Assembly: GCA_965662575.1 (NCBI GenBank)
Contig: CBFIHN010000002.1
Location: forward strand, 1 to 64,000
DNA: 64,000 nt
Direction of reading: 5' to 3'
From: CBFIHN01 sp965662575
GTDB lineage: Bacteria; Pseudomonadota; Gammaproteobacteria; Francisellales; CACEW01
Shown here: positions 1 to 8,875 of the stretch, piece by piece
Numbering within the stretch: position 1 is the stretch's first letter
How the letters are laid out: every line of letters starts with the position of its first letter
Notes under the pieces: generated by a model
Seen by the model: the letters and a program-made list of their open reading frames with translations, nothing else
The model's database searches: none
Told to the model about the DNA's origin: nothing
Translations under genes and position numbers: made by a program

Positions 1-1
1 T

Positions 2-1216
2 ACCAAAGCCGGACCCAATGGCTTTGCCTATGCCAATGGCAACCCCATCATGAATCAGGATCCCAGTGGGCATTTTAATCTGGGTGCTTTTTCATTTGAA
101 GCTTTGCAATTTGTCGGTATTCCTCTCGCATCGTTTGGTTTAGGCATGGTGGCCAATCAACTCATGGGTTATGGATTGGCAGGTCCTGGAACCAACAGCG
201 CAGCCCAAGGCGCATTGTCAGGAGCATTAAACCAAGCTGTGTTTCACCACGGCAAGCATGCTGCTAAATCAGCAGAGATAGGTGCTTTATCCAGTAGTGC
301 CGGTGCGGTTGCAGGTTTGCTGACTGGGCCAGCAGCTGAGGTGTTTACTAGTGTTGCCGGTAAAATTGCGATTGGCGCAATCAGTGGTGCAGTAGTCGGT
401 GCGGCTATTAATGCGACTGAACAGTCTTCTAGTCCTGGGTTTAATACCAGTTCATTACTAACAAGCACCGTGATGGGTGCCATACAAGGGAGTTTGGCGG
501 CCTATATTTTTGATGAAATGACAACGAACATAACTACTGAAGGAAATAATTCATCAGGTGATGGGGTAGTTACTCCTCCTACAGCTAACGGGATGCAGGA
601 TATATACGAAGGGCTAGAGTTTGCCAGAACTTTTTTAAGAACAGGGAGAAGTTATGGTGGTTATCGCGCTCTAGAGTTGTGGAGTATGACACCTTTTGGA
701 GTTCTAGAGAGTGAGGATGTTAGGCATGAGCCTCTGAAATTTGCAACAATGGTAAATACTGAGGGTGGTTGGGCGTTTGTACCAGAAAATTTGTTTCCCA
801 ATGCAAATATTTTAGATGTTTTTGTCGCGCACGGGGCAGCAGAGGGAGATACGGCTAGGGAGGCATTGTTATTAGACCATCTAAGAAGAATTGCATCATA
901 CAACAAGCACGTCGCAGGGCCTCAAGATCCTATATTCTGTGGCGTATGTTGTGTCTCAGAAAGTTTACATCGGCGGATGGTGGCAGAAACTGGCAGGACA
1001 GTTATTGCAACAAGGTTTCTAGGGCAGTCTCTAAGCAAAATAGAAAGTAAACTCTTCATATCTGTTTCTACTGATACCTCGGATTATGATGCGAGTGGTA
1101 TATTGAGACCTGATAGAGTTTATGGTAACTACACTGTTAGACCCTATGAAGTACTAAGCCCCGATGGAAGTCGTGGAACATTTACAAAGCCTATATACCT
1201 TATCGCCAGAACGTAA
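2..1216 (+). CDS. Rhs/YD-repeat protein, C-terminal fragment with variable tip domain (5' partial)
   Basis: The frame is open from base 2 to the stop at 1214-1216, so the true start lies left of the window. The first visible residues include AYANGNPIMNQDPSG, which matches the end of the Rhs-associated core (the P-x-x-x-x-DPSG motif where the conserved cage ends and the variable tip begins). After it come about 130 residues rich in Gly/Ala that look membrane-interacting, a low-complexity Ser/Gly/Thr linker, and a C-terminal domain of about 205 residues. In such proteins the tip is usually a toxin released inside a target cell. The tip has a hydrophobic strand followed by AHG and, about 40 residues on, a second strand followed by CGVCCVSE. 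This His...Cys order resembles caspase-like (clan CD) peptidases, but that is only a guess. No immunity gene follows; the next gene is convergent. Rhs identity is likely, tip activity unknown. Confidence 0.75.
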   Translation, partial: TKAGPNGFAYANGNPIMNQDPSGHFNLGAFSFEALQFVGIPLASFGLGMVANQLMGYGLAGPGTNSAAQGALSGALNQAVFHHGKHAAKSAEIGALSSSAGAVAGLLTGPAAEVFTSVAGKIAIGAISGAVVGAAINATEQSSSPGFNTSSLLTSTVMGAIQGSLAAYIFDEMTTNITTEGNNSSGDGVVTPPTANGMQDIYEGLEFARTFLRTGRSYGGYRALELWSMTPFGVLESEDVRHEPLKFATMVNTEGGWAFVPENLFPNANILDVFVAHGAAEGDTAREALLLDHLRRIASYNKHVAGPQDPIFCGVCCVSESLHRRMVAETGRTVIATRFLGQSLSKIESKLFISVSTDTSDYDASGILRPDRVYGNYTVRPYEVLSPDGSRGTFTKPIYLIART

Positions 1217-1280
1217 CGCCGACACTTTTTGGTTTGACTAGGCAATAGCCATTTTTCAATGTGTTGTCGCATTGTTTTTA

Positions 1281-1315
1281 TTGACTGTCAACCCTCTGAA
1301 AGGGTTGTGATGTCA
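1281..1315. repeat. Intergenic inverted repeat between the rhs fragment and trhP
   Basis: CAACCCT pairs with AGGGTTG around a CTGAA loop, and an outer TTGAC/GTCAA pair extends the stem. It lies between convergent genes, so it could act as a bidirectional terminator. No clear U-tract follows on either strand, which weakens that reading. Confidence 0.4.
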
Positions 1316-1318
1316 ACA

Positions 1319-2632
1319 CTAAAAATGGCGAATTAACAAACCATATTCTAAATGATCAGTTGTTAACTCGGGGCACCGAATGTAAGCCTGATAACCACTG
1401 CCTTTGGCAACTTCCATTTTTTCCCCTTGTTCATTTTCCATATACTCCAGTGTGAAGTGTTGATTTCCACTTGGCAGCATCAATTCAAGTGAATCACCGA
1501 TCGCAAAGTGATTCCGCACGTTGATATGCGCAATGGCCTGTTGTGCATCATAGCTGACAACCTCACCAACAAACTGCTGGGTTTGGCTGCGCGAGTTACT
1601 GTCTTCATACTTTTGATATTCATCATGCACATGGCGGCGGAAAAAGCCTTCAGTATAACCCCGATTGGCTAGGCCTTCGAGATTCAAGAATAAATCCATA
1701 TCAAATGGCCTGCCGTTAGCCGCATCATCAATTGCTTGACGATAAAGCTGTGCTGTACGTGCTGCATAAAAGAAAGATTTGGTGCGGCCTTCTATTTTTA
1801 AACAATCAAGTCCCATTTTAGTGAAGGTTTCTACATGGTGGATGGCACGTAAATCTTTTGAGTTCATAATGTAGGTGCCATGTTCATCTTCATACATTGG
1901 GGCATATTCACCCGGTTGTTTTTCATTCTCAACCAAAACCATTTTATCTGAGGGCTGACCTTCACCCAAAACAGGCTTCACCGGCTCAATATTACCCCAG
2001 CTATCTTCTGTTGCTTCTGTTACTGTATATTTATTGCGACAGGCATTGATACAAGCACCTTGGTTGGGATCGCGATGTTTCATATAACCTGACAGTAGAC
2101 AACGCCCAGAATACGCCATACATAGCGCACCATGAACAAAAACTTCCAATTCTACATCTGGGCATAGTTCACGCATTTCTGCCACTTCTTCAATTGACAG
2201 TTCACGCGATAAAATAACCCGCCTAATACCGACTTGCTGCCAGAATTTAACCGCCTGATAATTGACCGTATTCATTTGTACTGACAGATGGATTTCTTGA
2301 TCAGGAAACTGCTCTCGCACCAGCATAATCATTCCCGGATCTGACATGATCAATGCATCCGGTTTTAAGGCAATGATCGGTTTAATATCACGTAAATAGG
2401 TTTTAATCTTTGAATTATGTGGTGCAACATTATTCGCTAGTAAGAATTTTTTACCCATCGCCTGTGCCTCTGCAATGGCATCGGCAATCACCTCAAACTT
2501 TGAGAATTCATTATTGCGTGCACGCAAGCTATAGCGTGGTTGACCGGCATAAACTGCATCTGCGCCATAAGCAAAGGCATAGCGCATGGCAGCTAATGAG
2601 CCGGCCGGTGATAAAAGTTCTGGTTTTTTCAT
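1319..2632 (-). CDS. trhP: U32 family tRNA hydroxylation protein TrhP (YegQ)
   Basis: Members of this U32 family (E. coli YegQ/TrhP) act with prephenate or oxygen-dependent partners in forming 5-hydroxyuridine at the wobble position of tRNAs. The protein starts MKKPELLSPAGSL, the standard N-terminus of the family. It has the U32 signature (E-x-F-x-H-G-A-x-C near residues 161-180) followed by Cys-rich SGRCLLS and GACINACRNKY segments that fit an iron-sulfur cluster site. At 437 residues it is close to the usual 450. The C-terminal beta domain (VGEVVSYD onward) is present. The next gene upstream on the same strand (HI0933-like) ends 60 bp before this start, so cotranscription is possible. Family assignment is firm; the tRNA role comes from the family. 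Confidence 0.9.
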   Translation of the reverse strand: MKKPELLSPAGSLAAMRYAFAYGADAVYAGQPRYSLRARNNEFSKFEVIADAIAEAQAMGKKFLLANNVAPHNSKIKTYLRDIKPIIALKPDALIMSDPGMIMLVREQFPDQEIHLSVQMNTVNYQAVKFWQQVGIRRVILSRELSIEEVAEMRELCPDVELEVFVHGALCMAYSGRCLLSGYMKHRDPNQGACINACRNKYTVTEATEDSWGNIEPVKPVLGEGQPSDKMVLVENEKQPGEYAPMYEDEHGTYIMNSKDLRAIHHVETFTKMGLDCLKIEGRTKSFFYAARTAQLYRQAIDDAANGRPFDMDLFLNLEGLANRGYTEGFFRRHVHDEYQKYEDSNSRSQTQQFVGEVVSYDAQQAIAHINVRNHFAIGDSLELMLPSGNQHFTLEYMENEQGEKMEVAKGSGYQAYIRCPELTTDHLEYGLLIRHF

Positions 2633-2692
2633 TATGGATCTAAGCGATTGTTTATTAAACTAATACTACTAAAAACCCTGGCTCTTGGCCAG

Positions 2693-3895
2693 TTAATTTT
2701 CAGTGCAAAGCGCCTGAGCACAAGCAGATGCACTCGACCATGCCCACTGAAAATTATATCCGCCAAGCCAGCCGGTGACATCCAACACTTCACCAATGAA
2801 ATAGAGTCCAGGAACTTTTTTGGCGGCAAAGGTTTTTGACGAAATGGCATTACAATCCACACCGCCGATTGTGACCTCAGCTGTGCGATAACCTTCGGTA
2901 CCATTGGGTTTAAGTTGCCAATTTTGTAAACAATCAGCAACCGCATCCACTGCCGATGTCTCAAGTTGCTTCAACGGCTTTTGTAAGAGAGATTCATTAA
3001 TTAATACCTCAAGCAACCGTTTTGGCAAATAATGTGCCAAGATGGTTTTCACTTGCTGCTCACGGTTGTCAAGCTTCGCTGAGTTGAGCAGCTTGCGGAC
3101 ATCAAGCTCAGGCAGTAATTGAATAACAACTGGATCACCTGCTCGCCAATAGGAAGACATTTGCAATACAGCAGGACCACTGAGTCCGCGATGAGTAAAC
3201 AAGATATTTTCTGTAAAAGATTGCCCATGACAAGATATCATGCATCGCACAGCAATACCGGCTAGGCTTGCAAAGCGTGCTTTATCCTCTGTGTGCAAGG
3301 TATAAGGAACCAGTCCTGCGCGCGTTGGCCAGACATTCAAACCAAATTGCTTTGCCAATTCATAGCCAAATGCGCTGGCACCCATTGTTGGGATGGATAA
3401 CCCACCAGAGGCAACCACCACGGCAGATGTTTGATAGCAGGCATTGTTGGTCGTCAGTAGGAACGTTTGTTCTACCTTTTGCACATTGATGATGATTTGA
3501 TTTAGTGCGATGGTAACACGTCCTTTATCACACTCAGCAAGCAACATATCAACAATGTGTTGCGCCTTACCTGTACAAAATAATTGACCAAGAGTCTTTT
3601 CGTGATATTCAATACGATAGGCATCTACCAGCGCGATAAAATCCCACTGCGTGTAACGACTTAATGCCGATTTACAGAAATGTGGGTTATGTGAAAGATA
3701 ATTGTCTGGTGTGACATTCAGGTTGGTAAAATTACAACGTCCACCGCCGGACATTAAAATTTTCTTACCGACTTTATTGGCTTTATCGAGCAATAAAACT
3801 CGCCGGCCACCTTGCCCTGCAAGTGCTGAACACATTAACCCTGCTGCACCAGCGCCAATGACAATAACGTCAAACTGTTTTGTTGCCTGCTGCAT
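2693..3895 (-). CDS. NAD(P)/FAD-dependent oxidoreductase, HI0933/YhiN family
   Basis: This is a flavoprotein of the HI0933-like family, whose substrate is unknown. The N-terminal Rossmann motif VIGAGAAGL is followed by LDKANKVGKKILMSGGGRCNFTN, a signature of this family, and the C-terminal part has GLYFIGEVLDVTGWLGGYN, the usual FAD-contacting end. The length of about 400 residues is normal. I chose the ATG at 3895: a GTG lies one codon upstream, but AGGA is well spaced for the ATG. It lies between trhP and the ParB-like gene on the same strand. No specific function can be inferred from the context. Confidence 0.88.
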   Translation of the reverse strand: MQQATKQFDVIVIGAGAAGLMCSALAGQGGRRVLLLDKANKVGKKILMSGGGRCNFTNLNVTPDNYLSHNPHFCKSALSRYTQWDFIALVDAYRIEYHEKTLGQLFCTGKAQHIVDMLLAECDKGRVTIALNQIIINVQKVEQTFLLTTNNACYQTSAVVVASGGLSIPTMGASAFGYELAKQFGLNVWPTRAGLVPYTLHTEDKARFASLAGIAVRCMISCHGQSFTENILFTHRGLSGPAVLQMSSYWRAGDPVVIQLLPELDVRKLLNSAKLDNREQQVKTILAHYLPKRLLEVLINESLLQKPLKQLETSAVDAVADCLQNWQLKPNGTEGYRTAEVTIGGVDCNAISSKTFAAKKVPGLYFIGEVLDVTGWLGGYNFQWAWSSASACAQALCTEN

Positions 3896-3909
3896 CACTG
3901 ATCCTAAGA

Positions 3910-4743
3910 TTATTTTCTTTGTGGTCGCGGCATGCCACTATATTCAGGTCCTACACATTGTGTTGTCATTTTATTGGCATTTTTGTTTAAAAACCAAATG
4001 GCGTTTAAGATTGCTTGAGAATGATCAGTAGGATACTTGCCCATACCAAGATGATCTCCAAGAGCCAGGGCACAAGCAGCCCACTTAAATTGATAAAACT
4101 CTGAACCAGCTCGCTTTGGCTTGGAGAAACCACCCCATTTTCTAGCTAACCCCATGATAGAACGATAAGGATCATTACCCATATCGCTAATAGTACTTGG
4201 TAGATTGTCTGGGCTAAATGGAATATAACGATGCTGCGAAGAGGAGTAGGTATAAGGCCAAAAATCATTCTCATCGCGCATCTTTTGCCAAAATTCTGAG
4301 TGGTCAAAATCATTGTTGGCGTAGTTATGTACAATATGAACATAAACGGGGATATGACAGTGTGCCATTGATGAGCAAAGGCCAGCGTGGTGGTAAAGCA
4401 GCCATAAGGCATAAGCATGGTGGTGCCCATCAATCAGATAATAATGCTGATCGAAACCATAAACCACTTGCAGCAACTCATCATGATTTGTTAGTAATGG
4501 CTGTAAACTTTTATCGTAACAGCTGGCGCGATTGTTTTCTGTGTCGCATCGAGAGACCGCCGCAATCAAAGGTGGTAGCTTATCCATCTTCACTTCATCA
4601 TAGCCGACATTGTTTTGCGTTGGATGGATATCAGAAAGATTGAGACTACAATATTCGCCAGCGTGGCCTTGGCAAGGTTCCCAGGAGTGTGCAAAGGCAG
4701 TTATTGAGAAGAGCAGTAAACTGATGAGTGCGCAATATTTCAT
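3910..4743 (-). CDS. Secreted ParB-like (ParBc_2 type) protein
   Basis: The start is set at 4743 rather than at the far upstream Met because MKYCALISLLLFSITAFA is a clean signal peptide and AAGG sits 8 bases before that ATG. The mature protein has YLIDGHHHAYALW, an FWQKM segment, LPSTISDMGNDPYRS and a closing FYQFKWA motif. These are the hallmarks of the ParBc_2 family of ParB/sulfiredoxin-fold proteins, which are often exported and have no proven activity. Cysteines at the mature N-terminus (EPCQGHAGEYC) could form a disulfide in the periplasm. The stop is only 14 bp from the next gene's start. Family assignment is good; activity (nuclease or otherwise) is not shown. Confidence 0.8.
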   Translation of the reverse strand: MKYCALISLLLFSITAFAHSWEPCQGHAGEYCSLNLSDIHPTQNNVGYDEVKMDKLPPLIAAVSRCDTENNRASCYDKSLQPLLTNHDELLQVVYGFDQHYYLIDGHHHAYALWLLYHHAGLCSSMAHCHIPVYVHIVHNYANNDFDHSEFWQKMRDENDFWPYTYSSSQHRYIPFSPDNLPSTISDMGNDPYRSIMGLARKWGGFSKPKRAGSEFYQFKWAACALALGDHLGMGKYPTDHSQAILNAIWFLNKNANKMTTQCVGPEYSGMPRPQRK

Positions 4744-4859
4744 ATGAAAGCCCTTAATTCTTAATGCATATAAATAATAAGATAAATATATCAACAAAAT
4801 ATTCCATTTAGATTAATTGATAAACAAACGAGTAAAAATATACCATAGTGAAAACGGTG

Positions 4860-6047
4860 CTACACAGCTGAAAAAATACCAGCCGCTCCCATGCCTCCAC
4901 CAATACACATGGTTACCATGCCATAGTGCTGTTGGTGGCGACGCATCCGATGGATTAAGGTCGCAGCACGGATTGTGCCAGTTGCACCCAGCGGGTGCCC
5001 TAGGGCAATCGCACCACCTTGTGGGTTGACAATCTCTTGATTTAGCTTCGCCTCACGAATCACGGCCACCGCTTGTGCTGCAAATGCTTCATTGAGCTCA
5101 ATTGATGCGATGTCTTTTAGTGCGAGACCAGTCTGCTTTAAAACTTTGGGAATGGCGGCAACGGGCCCGATCCCCATGATTTCTGGCGCAACACCGGCAA
5201 TCGCAAAACCACAAAAACGTGCCATCGGTTCGAGTTGATGTTTTCTTAGATAATCTTCACTCACCAATACCGCCATAGCTGCGCCATCACTGATTTGTGA
5301 TGTGTTGCCTGCTGTCACAGAGCCATCTTGTGCAAACACTGGTGGCAAGGCAGTTAGTGCATCCAAATTGGTCTTAGTGCGCGGCCCTTCATCATCCGTG
5401 ATTTCACGACGTTTCTCAATGATCTTGCCATGATATAAATCAGGTGATCGAGTGACAGATTCAACCCCGACAACTTCATCGGCAAACCAACCTTGGTCTT
5501 TTGCATGGCAGGCTTTTTGGTGGCTTTCTAGCGCAAACTGATCTTGATCTTGACGAGAAATTTTATATGCTTTAGCGACATTTTCAGCCGTCATTCCCAT
5601 GCCATAAGCCAAGCCAATCAAGTCTTGATCTTGTAATAAACGCGGATTAGCGGACATATGGTGACCACCCATCGGGATGAAACTCATACTCTCAACACCA
5701 CCAGATAGCATGACCTCTGCTTGACCTAAGGCAATGCGATCTGCTGCTAAAGCGATACTTTGTAAACCAGAGCTGCAAAAGCGATTGATTGTCATGCCGC
5801 AAACCGTGTTCGGCAGTCCGGCAAGCAAAGCGGCCATGCGGCCAATATTCATTCCTTGCTCTGCCTCTGGCATCGCACAGCCAATGATGACATCTTCAAT
5901 ATCTTGCGGATTGATTTGTGGTACTTTGGCTAAAGTCTTTTTAATCACCTCGGCTAATAAATCATCCGGGCGCATTGTGGCAAAAGCACCACGACCACCT
6001 TTGGTCACTGCAGAGCGTTGAATCGCAACGATATAAACAGGTTTCAT
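4860..6047 (-). CDS. fadA: Acetyl-CoA C-acyltransferase (thiolase)
   Basis: Thiolytic cleavage of 3-ketoacyl-CoA, the last step of fatty acid beta-oxidation, in the cytoplasm. All thiolase elements are visible: the nucleophilic Cys in INRFCSSGLQS near residue 90, the basic His in GGAIALGHPLGATG near 350, and the second Cys in MCIGGGMGAAG near 380. The length of 395 residues is standard. Its ATG overlaps the TGA of a 42-residue ORF (ATGA), and fadN lies upstream on the same strand, so the three genes look like one operon. The partner is a FadN-type rather than FadB-type multifunctional enzyme. Confidence 0.93.
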   Translation of the reverse strand: MKPVYIVAIQRSAVTKGGRGAFATMRPDDLLAEVIKKTLAKVPQINPQDIEDVIIGCAMPEAEQGMNIGRMAALLAGLPNTVCGMTINRFCSSGLQSIALAADRIALGQAEVMLSGGVESMSFIPMGGHHMSANPRLLQDQDLIGLAYGMGMTAENVAKAYKISRQDQDQFALESHQKACHAKDQGWFADEVVGVESVTRSPDLYHGKIIEKRREITDDEGPRTKTNLDALTALPPVFAQDGSVTAGNTSQISDGAAMAVLVSEDYLRKHQLEPMARFCGFAIAGVAPEIMGIGPVAAIPKVLKQTGLALKDIASIELNEAFAAQAVAVIREAKLNQEIVNPQGGAIALGHPLGATGTIRAATLIHRMRRHQQHYGMVTMCIGGGMGAAGIFSAV

Positions 6048-6172
6048 ATGCTCACCACTAAGGCTAAAAAACGATCTTTACGCTTTATCTTTGGGGATTC
6101 GTTTGTTGCTGAGGCATGGCCAAGCAGCTGATTAATATTTTGTCGTAAATACGTTGTACTCACTTGCATCAT
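6044..6172 (-). CDS. Short Phd/YefM-antitoxin-like ORF coupled to fadA
   Basis: A 42-residue frame reading MMQVSTTYLRQNINQLLG and ending LALVVSI fills the gap between fadN and fadA. GGAGA lies directly before its two consecutive ATGs, and its TGA overlaps the fadA ATG, which suggests real translation and coupling. The pattern V-S-x-x-x-L-R-x-N-x-x-x-L-L, then K-R-K-D-R-x-L-A-L-V-V, mimics the N-terminal half of Phd/YefM antitoxins (VSA-x-x-LR-x-N-x-x-x-L-L...RRGKPVAVLV). No toxin gene is adjacent. It may be a DNA-binding remnant or a small regulator of the fad operon. Similarity was judged by eye only. Confidence 0.55.
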   Translation of the reverse strand: MMQVSTTYLRQNINQLLGHASATNESPKIKRKDRFLALVVSI

Positions 6173-6230
6173 TTTCTCCAATAAACTGAAACCCTTCTGA
6201 CTGCCAAGGATATAGGATTCAGATATATTT

Positions 6231-8573
6231 TTAGTTCCTCAGTGGCTTGCCGGTTTCTAGCATGTGCTGTACACGTGCCTGGGTTTCTTCCGTTTCAACC
6301 AAGGCTAAAAATGCCTCACGTTCCAGCCGTAAAAACCACTTTTCATCAACATGCTCACCTTGATTAAGCTCACCGCCGGTCATGACAAAAGCTAGTTGAT
6401 TGGCAATCTTCATATCATGCTGGCTAATAAAACCACCAGCCAACATATTGACTAATGACAATTGAATATTGGCACACACTTCAATACCAGCAACTGGAAT
6501 ATGCTCAACCAGGGGCGGCGAATAGGAAGCGGCACGCAAAGCTTTCGCTGCCTCAATGGCTGCAAACAATACCTGATCTTTATTCATCACAATGGAGTCA
6601 GCGTCACGCAGATAGCCCATTTTCTTTGCTTGATAGGCGCTGGTTGCCACTTTAGCTAAAGCAATGTTTCTATAATAATCCTGTAAGGTTTTTGCTGCAT
6701 CATTTGTTCTGGCTGCACGCTTGGCCATTTCCTTACAACCGCCACCACCAGGAATAATCCCCACACCTGATTCAACTAAACCAATGTAAGATTCTGCCGC
6801 AGCGACTACGTGATCACAATGCATCATCAACTCACAGCCACCGCCTAAAACATAACCAAAGGTCGCTGCAACAACTGGAATTGAGGAATAACGAACACGT
6901 AACAGGGTTTGTTGGAATTTGCACAAGCTCGGCTCTAGCGCCTTTGCGCCACCAAGCAAAAATCCTTGGGCAAAACCCATTAAGTCAGCGCCTGCAGAGA
7001 AATGGCTACCCTGTTTTTGCCAAATGACTAGACCTTGCAATTGCTCTTCAGCGATTGAAATGATCTCTTGCAGACCCTCTAAAACACTGTCACTAATGAC
7101 GTTCATTTTTGTTTTAAATGAGACAATGCCAATATCACTGTCTAGCGACCATAAACATACTGCATCACCATCATATAATACCTGCTCTTTAGATTCAGGT
7201 TCTTCAAGCATTCTGGGTGGATACAGTTGGTATTGATAACTATTTGAGCGCTCAATTTTTGTTAGTTTTCCACTTGGCATATTATAGGTGTAGCCATGGT
7301 CATAGGCTCGCTGCTGTTTCACCCATTTGGCTAAAATGGTATCAGTCATCGCGTGGCCACACTGAATATCATCAGCAATCCAATCGATCACTCGTTGCCA
7401 ACCAATTGACTGCCATAATTCAAATGGACCCAGCTGCCAAGCAAAACCAAGGCGCATGGCTAAATCTAATTCACGTGTGGTATCACAAATTTCACCCAAT
7501 GAATAAGCACAGTATAAAAATAACTCGCGATGGCAGGCCCATAAAAACCGGGCTTGTGGATGGTCACTATCACGCAAGGCCGTAAAGCGCTCACTCACAT
7601 TAGATTGCTTTAAAATGCCTTTCACTTCATCGGCAATTTTGCCAGAGCCTAATGCGTAACTGCCATCCTCCGGGTTAAGTACCAAAATACCTTCCGTGGT
7701 TTTGTGGTAAATTCCTTGATGTGTCTTTTGACCTAGTCTCCCTTTTTCTATTAATTTTTGTATCCATTTTGGCACCTGAAATAAGGAGAGCCAGGGATCT
7801 TTCTTGAGATCTGACATGGTTGAGACCACCTGCGCGAACACATCTAGACCCACCAAGTCTAATGTGCGAAAAGTTGCTGACTTAGGTCGCCCTAAATAAC
7901 GCCCGGTTAACTGATCAACAATATCAAATGGTATCGAGAATTTTTCGGCATAATGACAAGCACATAACAGTGCAAAGGTGCCAATTCGGTTGGCGATAAA
8001 ATTGGCGGTATCTTTGGCATAAAGTACCGTTTTACCTAAGCGGTTTACCAGCAAATTTTCAGCTTTCTGCAGCAGTGCTGTGTCGGTTTTTCCGCTAGCA
8101 ATCAACTCCACCAATGGCATATAGCGCGGTGGGTTGAAAAAATGCATCCCGAAGAATCGTGTCTGTAATGCCTCTGGCAATTGCGCACTGAGTTGATTAA
8201 TCGAGAGACCTGATGTGTTGGTTGCCAATAAAGCCCGTTTATTCAGATGACCTGAAATGGTCTGGTATAGTGCTTGTTTTAAAGGCAGGTTTTCAGCAAT
8301 GGCTTCAATCACTAAATCACACTGCTCAAGCCAGGCTAAGTCATCGTCATAATTCGCTATGATAATTCGCTGGCGATTGTCTAAGTCCATCAGAGGTTCT
8401 GGGTGTTCGTGTGCTAATTGATGCAAACGACGACGAATAATGCTGTGTCGATCTTGTCCCTCTGTTGCCAAATCAAATAGATAGATGGGAAACCCCGCAT
8501 TAGCAAAGTGTGCTGCAATTTTTGCCCCCATATTACCGGCACCTAAAACCGCAATACATTTAAAATCACCCAC
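6231..8573 (-). CDS. fadN: 3-hydroxyacyl-CoA dehydrogenase / enoyl-CoA hydratase, FadN type
   Basis: Bifunctional beta-oxidation enzyme that hydrates enoyl-CoA and oxidises the 3-hydroxyacyl-CoA with NAD. The dehydrogenase comes first: Rossmann motif VLGAGNMGAKIA near residue 10, HFFNPPRYMPLVELI, then the C-terminal dehydrogenase domain. The hydratase/isomerase domain follows, with FSAGADLMGF and the catalytic-loop Glu in GLVESGVGIIPGGGG. This order is that of FadN, the reverse of E. coli FadB. I chose GTG at 8573 because GGAGG lies 5 bases before it and the family starts just before the Rossmann strand. That gives 780 residues. The longer frame from an ATG at 8717 would add 48 residues, part of them encoded by an inserted MITE. 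A coupled small ORF and fadA follow downstream. Confidence 0.88.
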   Translation of the reverse strand: MGDFKCIAVLGAGNMGAKIAAHFANAGFPIYLFDLATEGQDRHSIIRRRLHQLAHEHPEPLMDLDNRQRIIIANYDDDLAWLEQCDLVIEAIAENLPLKQALYQTISGHLNKRALLATNTSGLSINQLSAQLPEALQTRFFGMHFFNPPRYMPLVELIASGKTDTALLQKAENLLVNRLGKTVLYAKDTANFIANRIGTFALLCACHYAEKFSIPFDIVDQLTGRYLGRPKSATFRTLDLVGLDVFAQVVSTMSDLKKDPWLSLFQVPKWIQKLIEKGRLGQKTHQGIYHKTTEGILVLNPEDGSYALGSGKIADEVKGILKQSNVSERFTALRDSDHPQARFLWACHRELFLYCAYSLGEICDTTRELDLAMRLGFAWQLGPFELWQSIGWQRVIDWIADDIQCGHAMTDTILAKWVKQQRAYDHGYTYNMPSGKLTKIERSNSYQYQLYPPRMLEEPESKEQVLYDGDAVCLWSLDSDIGIVSFKTKMNVISDSVLEGLQEIISIAEEQLQGLVIWQKQGSHFSAGADLMGFAQGFLLGGAKALEPSLCKFQQTLLRVRYSSIPVVAATFGYVLGGGCELMMHCDHVVAAAESYIGLVESGVGIIPGGGGCKEMAKRAARTNDAAKTLQDYYRNIALAKVATSAYQAKKMGYLRDADSIVMNKDQVLFAAIEAAKALRAASYSPPLVEHIPVAGIEVCANIQLSLVNMLAGGFISQHDMKIANQLAFVMTGGELNQGEHVDEKWFLRLEREAFLALVETEETQARVQHMLETGKPLRN

Positions 8574-8653
8574 GGATACCTCCAGTTCGCTCTCTAGCTG
8601 ATGGTCATTTTTATTGTAGATGATCTTGCCTATAATTTCTCTATGACTCTTAA

Positions 8654-8794
8654 GGGACTGTTGCAAAGCAGTTTCTAGCGGCACTAGCGTCGTTGAAAAA
8701 AATGAAAAACTGCTCATTGATTAGGTATAAACGCCGCTTTTTTAATTTTTTTCGTCTAGCTATTGCTCGCTATAAACCAGCTTGCAACAGTCCC
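8654..8794. mobile_element. 141-bp MITE with terminal inverted repeats and 5-bp target duplication
   Basis: The left end GGGACTGTTGCAAAGC and right end GCTTGCAACAGTCCC are inverted copies differing by one base. Both sides are flanked by CTTAA (8649-8653 and 8795-8799), a 5-bp target duplication. There is no transposase inside, so it is a non-autonomous element. The ends resemble the GGCACTGTTGCAAA ends of IS6-type elements, which is a suggestion about the mobilising enzyme, not proof. It sits between the divergent fadN and mshI genes and may carry or separate their promoters. A degenerate relative lies at 21424-21490. Confidence 0.8.
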
Positions 8795-8875
8795 CTTAAC
8801 TGTCTCCTTTTGCTTTTTTCTCACCGTTAAATTACAGTAAGCAGATAGTGATAGTAGCTGCTAGGCAACAGCCCA

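Noticed and set aside
2632..2964. Minus-strand 110-residue frame
   Set aside because: It is an alternative frame over the HI0933-family gene, with no domain and no ribosome site.
4218..4643. Plus-strand 141-residue frame
   Set aside because: It runs antisense through the ParB-like gene and has no recognisable features.
8574..8717. 48-residue N-terminal extension of FadN
   Set aside because: Part of it is encoded by a MITE, and a GTG with GGAGG lies exactly at the family start.
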